A program made the translations under genes and the position numbers. A model generated the notes under the pieces. The model was not told where the DNA came from. It made no database searches and worked only from the letters and a program-made list of their open reading frames with translations. A stretch of 12,533 nt of DNA from CAZNFR01 sp964572225 (GTDB taxonomy: Bacteria > Bacteroidota > Bacteroidia > Bacteroidales > GCA-2748055): contig CAZNFR010000093.1 in assembly GCA_964572225.1 (NCBI GenBank), positions 1 to 12,533 of the forward strand, written 5' to 3'. Every line of letters begins with the position of its first letter. The first letter of the stretch is position 1. This document shows positions 8,046-12,533 of the stretch, piece after piece.

Positions 8046-8294
8046 ATGAATTGCCGGACAAACTGCGGCGCCTGTTGCATCGCCCCCTCCATCAGCTCTC
8101 CCATCCCCGGAATGCCCGAAGGCAAACCTGCGGGAGTAAAATGTATTCATCTAACCGATGATTATCGATGTGCCATTTTCACTCATCCTGACCGGCCGGA
8201 GGTTTGTGCCCGTTTTCTGGCCGAACCGGAAATATGCGGCAAAACCCGGGAGGAAGCCCTTCAGATTTTGTTCGAACTGGAGGATAGGGCATAA
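8046..8294 (+). CDS. Small YkgJ-family cysteine-cluster protein (putative Fe/Zn chelating)
   Basis: This is an 82-residue soluble protein with eight cysteines at 3, 7, 10, 11, 33, 42, 54 and 64. The opening CRTNCGACC fits the CxxxCxxCC signature of the YkgJ/YeiW family, and the later CIHLTDDYRC and PEVCARFL segments also match. Its length is normal for the short form, so it looks complete. The family is annotated as a zinc- or iron-chelating domain, but its cellular role is not established. It has no signal peptide and is likely cytoplasmic. It is the only protein-coding gene in the window on the plus strand, divergent from the beta-helix gene and convergent with the Sde182-like gene, so it is probably monocistronic. 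I kept this frame rather than the overlapping minus-strand frame at 7962-8150 because of the ordered cysteine motif. Confidence 0.88.
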   Translation: MNCRTNCGACCIAPSISSPIPGMPEGKPAGVKCIHLTDDYRCAIFTHPDRPEVCARFLAEPEICGKTREEALQILFELEDRA

Positions 8295-8308
8295 TTGGGG
8301 AGAGTTAA

Positions 8309-8355
8309 ATATCCAGAACGACCTCTGATTTGCATAAGCGAATCAGTCAGGATAT
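8309..8355. terminator. Hairpin between convergent genes, possible bidirectional terminator
   Basis: Positions 8325-8346 form a nine-pair stem with a four-base loop: CTGATTTGC, ATAA, GCGAATCAG, with one G-T pair. It is flanked by an outer pair ATATCC (8309-8314) and GGATAT (8350-8355). It lies in the 93-base gap between the YkgJ-type gene and the end of the Sde182-like gene, where a shared terminator would be expected. Neither strand shows a clear T-run after the stem, so termination is inferred mainly from position. Confidence 0.4.
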
Positions 8356-8387
8356 AGATTATTGATTTACAATTACTTAATCGATAT

Positions 8388-9899
8388 TTAGGGGCTGAAT
8401 ACCCTCTTTTTGCGAATGTAATTTTCCGGCCCGATCTGTTCCTGATTTCCTTTTAGAATCACCCTCCTGTATGATTCCAGGGGCATTTCCGTTTTATCCT
8501 TTACCCGTAAAATCATGTGAATTTCATTGTTCCTGATATCTTCCGGAACCTGGATCACCAGCAAGGGCCTCCCTGCATTCAATCCACCGTATTCCCCTGA
8601 CTCGGAGTACCAGAACCATTCAAAGATCAGCTCATCTTGATCGGGATCAAAGGAAGGTGAAGCATCCAGACGGACCTTTTGTCCGGCTTCAACCTTAATT
8701 ACTATCGGTTGAATGCCCGGATATCCCTCCAGTCTTGCATTAGGCCGGCAATTCACCCCCCCCGGCTCTTTAAGGTTCCAATCAAGGCGGGTTTTAAAAT
8801 CGCGGGTTGCCGGATCAAACCATCTTCTAAGCTCCTCTTTCGATAAACCACAGGTATGATAATACCCATCCGGAAACGGATCACCCATGGGCTGAAATCT
8901 ACCACCCCAGCTTCCCTGAGTGGGATCCATCGGATCATTGAGTCCGTAACGAGCACTTACCAGGTACAAAAACGCCGGGGTATCCCCTTCACCCCCACCA
9001 TCATAAATATCGGAAAGGGGGCCATGACCATTCACCTCATGAAAAGTAATGGGTCTGAGTGAGTCGTTACCCGGACAACAATAATCCCAGAAATGACCAC
9101 CGTCATGAAGCAGCCAGCGCGGGGAATTTCTTTCTCCTTCGTAAGTCGATACGGTAGAGTTAAAAATGCCGCAATCCATGGCCTTAACTTCATCAATATC
9201 GATCATAAAATCGAAGGTGATATCCTGCAGAAGGATCCCGTAAACATGCAATTTAGAAAGCAGTCGGTTGAATTCCTCCTCTCCTTTTCTTTGCTTATAG
9301 CGATACAGAGCCTGAATAAAGGTAATCGGCCCACCCCACATTTGCACATAGATCGGACGGTCATCCTCTTTTTCAAAAACACCCTGTAGGAATTCACTCC
9401 CCTCAGAATCCTTACTTTCTCCATTGGGATTAAGCCCTTCTCCAATCCAGTCCTCAAAGCGGATTTCGCCCCAACCGCTTTCCACGTATCTGCCTGCAAT
9501 AAAATCCCTGAAGGATTTTTCATTCGTAAGCCAGATAATGGGCAAGGCACCCCTGCCCTTTTTGGTCACAGAAAGAATTTCTTCACAGGAAGCCAGTCCC
9601 GGTTCATGTTTCCTGAGCTGTGGCAACTGGGTCTGATACGCTGAAAGAATGCCCTGTGCCTTGTTCCATGGTCCTTCACTGTCGAAATTGAAATCGGGCA
9701 ATTGAGGAGTAACAATGATGGCCTCAGTATCGAACATTTCGGAATAATGAAGGTAACGGATCAAAGAATTACCATCGTCATGGGTCATATCGGTCATAAT
9801 TACAACCCTGTACTTTTCAGCTTCCACTCCCGGATCATTCGTGCATGAAAAAACCAGGATTAATGCCAGGGAAATAGAAAATGCCAGAGTTTTTCTCAT
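8388..9899 (-). CDS. Sde182/DUF1593-type nucleoside-hydrolase-like lipoprotein
   Basis: This is a 503-residue protein from the chosen ATG at 9899. That start gives a textbook lipoprotein signal: MRKTLAFSISLALILVFSC with acylated Cys19. An in-frame ATG at 10019 would add 40 polar, basic residues before it and bury the signal. Residues 30 to about 375 match the Sde182 nucleoside-hydrolase-like domain: RVVIMTDMTHDDGNSLIRYL at the start, VQMWGGPITFIQAL near 185, and GEGDTPAFLYLVSARYGLND followed by GSWGGRF near 304-334. Residues 385-485 are the C-terminal beta domain with LDASPSFDPDQDELIFEWFW. The usual DxxxDPDD metal motif appears as D37-x3-D41-D42, one residue shorter, so nucleoside hydrolase activity should not be assumed. 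The family was named for a cellulose-binding protein of Saccharophagus; its true substrate is unclear. It is likely anchored in the outer or inner membrane. It follows the acylation pair on the same strand but with a 176-base gap and its own promoter candidate. Confidence 0.86.
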   Translation of the reverse strand: MRKTLAFSISLALILVFSCTNDPGVEAEKYRVVIMTDMTHDDGNSLIRYLHYSEMFDTEAIIVTPQLPDFNFDSEGPWNKAQGILSAYQTQLPQLRKHEPGLASCEEILSVTKKGRGALPIIWLTNEKSFRDFIAGRYVESGWGEIRFEDWIGEGLNPNGESKDSEGSEFLQGVFEKEDDRPIYVQMWGGPITFIQALYRYKQRKGEEEFNRLLSKLHVYGILLQDITFDFMIDIDEVKAMDCGIFNSTVSTYEGERNSPRWLLHDGGHFWDYCCPGNDSLRPITFHEVNGHGPLSDIYDGGGEGDTPAFLYLVSARYGLNDPMDPTQGSWGGRFQPMGDPFPDGYYHTCGLSKEELRRWFDPATRDFKTRLDWNLKEPGGVNCRPNARLEGYPGIQPIVIKVEAGQKVRLDASPSFDPDQDELIFEWFWYSESGEYGGLNAGRPLLVIQVPEDIRNNEIHMILRVKDKTEMPLESYRRVILKGNQEQIGPENYIRKKRVFSP

Positions 9900-9926
9900 A
9901 ATAATCCTGTTTATTTTTAGCGGCTG

Positions 9927-9973
9927 AAGGGTCCATCGTAAAGTTGGTCTCAACGATTTGGTTTGCGACCCTT
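9927..9973 (-). repeat. Nested inverted repeat in the leader of the Sde182-like gene
   Basis: An outer perfect stem AAGGGTC (9927-9933) with GACCCTT (9967-9973) encloses an inner ATCGT (9935-9939) with ACGAT (9953-9957). GTTG/CAAC (9943-9946 and 9951-9954, loop of four) is a competing inner pairing. The element ends 27 bases before the ATG at 9899 and lies downstream of the promoter candidate at 10052-10082. No T-run follows. It may be a structured 5' leader, or a DNA operator; no known riboswitch class is recognised. Confidence 0.45.
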
Positions 9974-10051
9974 TTGAGTTTGAGAGCCTGGTGTTGTCCG
10001 AAATTTTTTGAGTATTCATTCTGGATGGGTAGTTTAAGTTTTGCTTGTTTA

Positions 10052-10082
10052 CAAACGAAAGTTTCTTTTTAGGGACTACAAA
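10052..10082 (-). promoter_or_regulatory. Candidate promoter for the Sde182-like gene
   Basis: The minus strand carries TTTG (plus 10079-10082), then exactly 19 bases, then TTCGTTTG (plus 10052-10059). This fits the Bacteroidota TTTG-N19-TAnnTTTG promoter with one mismatch in the -7 box. The TTTG overlaps the stop codon of the SGNH gene. The predicted leader to the ATG at 9899 is about 145 bases and includes the nested inverted repeat. Confidence 0.5.
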
Positions 10083-10963
10083 TTCTTTATATGCGCTTTA
10101 AGAGAACCACAAAAAAGAGCAGCACCCTTGCGATTCAGGTGGTCCTGATCATGGAACACGGATTCCTGCCGGTCGAACTGATCATGAAGGTCCAGTACCG
10201 GAACCCCCTCAGTCTTAAGAATATTTGCGGCACGTGAGGGTATGTCTTCAATGTATTTCCAGTATCCCTGACTTATTGGAAATTCGATTCCAATCAGGAA
10301 AATCTCTTTTTCCCGGCAGAGAGAAATGATTTTCCGAAGGTAGTATTCCTGGGATTCACTCATGTTTCTATCCTGAAACTGCGATTCATACCGGCTCCGG
10401 TAGTTGAACTCCTTAACCTCCTTGCTTAGTTTTGAGAAATCCCTGGGAACGACCGACTTAAAAGGCCGGAGATACTCAGAATAAAATGAGGCAAAGTGAC
10501 CATTCAGCAGCGGAAAATAACGGTTGAAGGGACTATACCTTAAATCCGGGTTTTCAGGTCTGTCCTTTTCCCTCAGATAATTCAGATTATAATCTGCATA
10601 AACAATATTACGGGACAGGTTGACTGAAGATTTACGATAATCCGTAAGGGTATGCTTATCGGCCGAAAGAAGTATGGTATCCCCTTTTCCGGCGAAACTT
10701 GAAATGTAGAGGGTTTTTAAGTACATATCCAGATAATTATCGCTTTCGTAAGCGAAATTAAAGATCCCGCATTGGGAAGGATAGTCTTTAAGTGTGGCTG
10801 CGTGGGAATCACCCAAAAGAAATAGATTATAGGTATCTGCCGACCCGGAGTTGTGGAGATACCTGAGGTATATGGCAGGCCGGGCAACCAGGTAATAAAA
10901 CAGAAAGTTAATCAGCAGGAATCCCAGGATAAAAAGGCTCACCTTATATAAAAACCGTTTCAT
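10076..10963 (-). CDS. SGNH-like membrane-anchored O-acyltransferase partner of the MBOAT protein (AlgJ/DltD-like role)
   Basis: This is a 295-residue protein with a single N-terminal membrane anchor at about residues 5-26 (YKVSLFILGFLLINFLFYYL) and a periplasmic domain. NLFLLGDSHAATL at 47-58 is SGNH block I with nucleophile candidate Ser53. HDQDHLNRKGAALF at 271-284 holds the D-x-x-H pair, Asp272 and His275, of block V. This is the layout of AlgJ/AlgX- and DltD-type proteins that work beside MBOAT transporters. I chose the ATG at 10963, one base after the MBOAT stop, because it begins the membrane anchor; the frame runs open to 11011 but that start would overlap the MBOAT gene by 47 bases and bury the anchor. 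Inferred job: take acyl groups passed by the MBOAT protein and place them on an extracytoplasmic acceptor. The middle of the protein (60-220) matches nothing I recognise. The acceptor is unknown. Confidence 0.82.
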   Translation of the reverse strand: MKRFLYKVSLFILGFLLINFLFYYLVARPAIYLRYLHNSGSADTYNLFLLGDSHAATLKDYPSQCGIFNFAYESDNYLDMYLKTLYISSFAGKGDTILLSADKHTLTDYRKSSVNLSRNIVYADYNLNYLREKDRPENPDLRYSPFNRYFPLLNGHFASFYSEYLRPFKSVVPRDFSKLSKEVKEFNYRSRYESQFQDRNMSESQEYYLRKIISLCREKEIFLIGIEFPISQGYWKYIEDIPSRAANILKTEGVPVLDLHDQFDRQESVFHDQDHLNRKGAALFCGSLKAHIKNL

Positions 10964-10964
10964 A

Positions 10965-12404
10965 TCAGAACTGAAAGTAAATAAATTCGGTCTGGTCTGA
11001 AAAATTTCCAAAGAAATAAATGATGAGGATCATTGAAAAATAGAGTGTCCAGCGCAGATAGCCCGGCCATTGAAGCAGATGGATCTCGAGAGCATGTTCA
11101 CGGTTTCTTTGGAACCATTCTACGAGCATGGAGCCTGCGATGATCAACAACAGCATTTTAGGCAGGATTACCGGCATGGTAAACAAGCCTGGGGAAAAGA
11201 GATTCCGAAGAAAAGTAAACGCGATTTCGGGTGTTTCAGCTCTGAAAAAGACCCAGGCAATCAGGGTTAGGAGAAAGGTAAAAACCATTCCGGTAAAATC
11301 CCTGAGGGAAGGAAGGATACGGTTCCCGGCGATGGGACCAAGATGCCTTCGGTTTCTTGATCCCAGCAAAAGAGGCAGGAAAAATAATGCATGCAGGCCT
11401 CCCCAGATAATAAAATTCCAGTTTGCTCCATGCCATAATCCGCTAACGAGAAAAATAATAAACACATTCCTTATCCTTTTGAGGGAGCCTGCTCTGCTTC
11501 CCCCGAGAGGGATATAAAGGTAATCCCTGAACCAGGTAGTCAGAGAAATGTGCCAGCGCCTCCAGAATTCAGCGATATCGCGTGCGAAGTAGGGGAAGGC
11601 AAAATTTTTCATCAGATTGAACCCAAAGAGTCTGGCCGTACCGATCGCAATATCCGAATAGCCGGAAAAATCTCCATAGATCTGGAAAGCGAAAAGCAGG
11701 GCCCCGATAAAAAGGGTGCTCCCCGGGTATTCGGCTGAGTTATCAAAGATCTGGTTTACGTATACAGCGCAATTATCGGCGATGACCAGTTTTTTGAAGA
11801 ATCCCCAAAGCATTTGCCTTAACCCGTCTGTGGCTTTGGAATAGTCAAATTCTCTCTTTCGTAAAAACTGGGGGAGAAGATTAGCGGCTCGTTCGATGGG
11901 TCCGGCGACAAGCTGAGGAAAGAATGCAACAAAGGCAGCAAAGGCAGGAAAACTGCGGGTCGGACTAATTTTTCTCCGGTATACATCGATGGTATAGCTC
12001 AGGGTCTGAAAAGTATAAAAACTTATTCCAACCGGAAGGATGATATTGAGTCCGGAGGGACTGATCCTTTGACCGAAAAAGGAGAAAACAGCAACAAAAT
12101 TCTCGACAAAAAAATTAAAATATTTGAAAAACCCCAGCATTCCAATGTTGACTAAAATGCTTGTCCACAACAGGATTTTCCTGGTTCTTCTCTTTCCGGA
12201 AACAGCCAGTTTTAAACCCACAAAATAATCAACGCAGGTGCTTACAACGATAAGGGAGAGAAATCTCCAGTCCCACCAGGCATAGAAAACATAGCTTGCA
12301 GCGAGAACTACCAGATTCTGAATAGTAAGATTTTTGCGGGTAAGCCAATAAAAGGCAAAAACAAGAGGAAGAAAAACAGCAAAATCGAGTGAGTTGAAGA
12401 GCAT
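10965..12404 (-). CDS. AlgI-type MBOAT family O-acyltransferase
   Basis: This is a 479-residue polytopic membrane protein of normal AlgI/PatA-family length, starting MLFNSLDFAVFLPLVFAFYW and ending FIYFQF, both typical of the family. Hallmarks are ILPVGISFYTFQTLSY (121-137), FFPQLVAGPIERAANLLPQF (161-180), QIYGDFSGYSDIAIG (241-255), FWRRWHISLTTWFRDYLYIP (280-299) with His285, and SGLWHGANWNFIIWGGLHAL (321-340) with His325, the expected catalytic histidine. The family moves acyl groups, usually acetyl, from a cytoplasmic donor towards the periplasm for modification of alginate, cellulose, peptidoglycan or other polymers. The SGNH-like gene starts one base after its stop, so the two are surely co-expressed. 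No glycosyltransferase or polymer export gene lies in the visible flanks. A weak TACCTTGC lies about 27 bases upstream but lacks a good -33 partner, so the promoter is not settled. Confidence 0.93.
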   Translation of the reverse strand: MLFNSLDFAVFLPLVFAFYWLTRKNLTIQNLVVLAASYVFYAWWDWRFLSLIVVSTCVDYFVGLKLAVSGKRRTRKILLWTSILVNIGMLGFFKYFNFFVENFVAVFSFFGQRISPSGLNIILPVGISFYTFQTLSYTIDVYRRKISPTRSFPAFAAFVAFFPQLVAGPIERAANLLPQFLRKREFDYSKATDGLRQMLWGFFKKLVIADNCAVYVNQIFDNSAEYPGSTLFIGALLFAFQIYGDFSGYSDIAIGTARLFGFNLMKNFAFPYFARDIAEFWRRWHISLTTWFRDYLYIPLGGSRAGSLKRIRNVFIIFLVSGLWHGANWNFIIWGGLHALFFLPLLLGSRNRRHLGPIAGNRILPSLRDFTGMVFTFLLTLIAWVFFRAETPEIAFTFLRNLFSPGLFTMPVILPKMLLLIIAGSMLVEWFQRNREHALEIHLLQWPGYLRWTLYFSMILIIYFFGNFSDQTEFIYFQF

Positions 12405-12426
12405 GGTTTAGTACAGGTGGTTTTTT

Positions 12427-12457
12427 TATGCAAGGTAGAATTTTTTAACTATTTTTG
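12427..12457 (+). promoter_or_regulatory. Promoter of the tRNA-Pro gene
   Basis: TATTTTTG at 12450-12457 is a perfect TAnnTTTG -7 box, 25 bases before the first tRNA base. TATG at 12427-12430 sits exactly 19 bases upstream and matches the -33 TTTG at three of four bases. The site shares the 78-base gap with the divergent MBOAT gene start. Confidence 0.6.
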
Positions 12458-12482
12458 CCCTGCAATTTGAACAGCCTTTTTT

Positions 12483-12533
12483 CGGGGTGTAGCGCAGTTG
12501 GCAGCGCGCCACGTTCGGGACGTGGAGGTCGGA
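12483..12533 (+). tRNA. tRNA-Pro, anticodon CGG (3' end cut off by the window)
   Basis: The 5' part of a tRNA is clear: acceptor strand CGGGGTG, then TA, a D arm GCGC/GCGC around AGTTGGCA, an anticodon stem CCACG/CGTGG, and the loop TTCGGGA. The loop gives anticodon CGG at 12516-12518, reading Pro codon CCG, with G at position 37 as in tRNA-Pro. C at position 1 is usual for tRNA-Pro. The T arm and the 3' acceptor strand lie beyond the window. Confidence 0.93.

Noticed and set aside
7962..8150. Minus-strand 62-codon frame opposite the YkgJ-type gene
   Set aside because: It overlaps the ordered cysteine motif of the plus-strand gene and would sit across the divergent promoter; the glycine-rich start is a reflection of that gene.
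12483..12533. tRNA-Pro as an attachment site of an integrated element
   Set aside because: The 3' half of the tRNA is outside the window, no integrase is present, and no duplicated tRNA fragment is seen; the genes to its left look like core or ordinary accessory genes.

Overview
The window reads as ordinary chromosomal DNA from a member of the Bacteroidota. Three things point there. The Omp85-family protein at the left edge carries a lipoprotein signal (the TamL form of TamA). Promoter-like sites follow the TTTG / TAnnTTTG pattern. Most starts lack a Shine-Dalgarno sequence. The free-living style of the genes (envelope biogenesis, secreted beta-helix protein, polymer O-acylation, Sde182-like lipoprotein) suits an environmental Bacteroidales/Marinilabiliales-type organism, but the order and genus cannot be fixed from this sequence. 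I see no insertion sequence, integrase, CRISPR array or sharp composition break.

Layout, left to right. Positions 1-2117 (minus) hold a 3'-truncated tamL. Positions 2110-6450 (minus) hold tamB, overlapping tamL by 8 bases. Positions 6541-7965 (minus) hold a secreted right-handed beta-helix protein transcribed towards tamB-tamL. An 80-base divergent promoter region follows, then a small plus-strand YkgJ-type cysteine-cluster gene (8046-8294). It converges on a minus-strand gene for a Sde182/DUF1593-type, nucleoside-hydrolase-like lipoprotein (8388-9899), with a hairpin in the gap. Upstream of that is a two-gene O-acylation module: an SGNH-like periplasmic protein (10076-10963) and an AlgI-type MBOAT acyltransferase (10965-12404), one base apart. 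At the right edge a tRNA-Pro(CGG) gene starts on the plus strand with its own promoter and is cut off by the window end.

How the genes work together. TamB (an inner-membrane-anchored periplasmic bridge) and TamL (an outer-membrane barrel with POTRA domains) form the Bacteroidota version of the translocation and assembly module. The beta-helix gene just upstream may be co-transcribed with them, but a functional link is only a guess. The MBOAT/SGNH pair should move acyl groups, probably acetyl, across the inner membrane onto an extracytoplasmic polymer. No polymer-synthesis genes are visible beside it, so the acceptor is unknown. The Sde182-like lipoprotein appears to have its own promoter and a structured leader, so it is probably regulated apart from the acylation pair.

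I did not find a clearly new multi-gene system. The points most worth a second look are the structured leader and start ambiguity of the Sde182-like gene, the translationally coupled tamB/tamL junction with an unusually good Shine-Dalgarno, the 7-base tandem repeat at the start of the beta-helix gene, and the orphan acylation pair.
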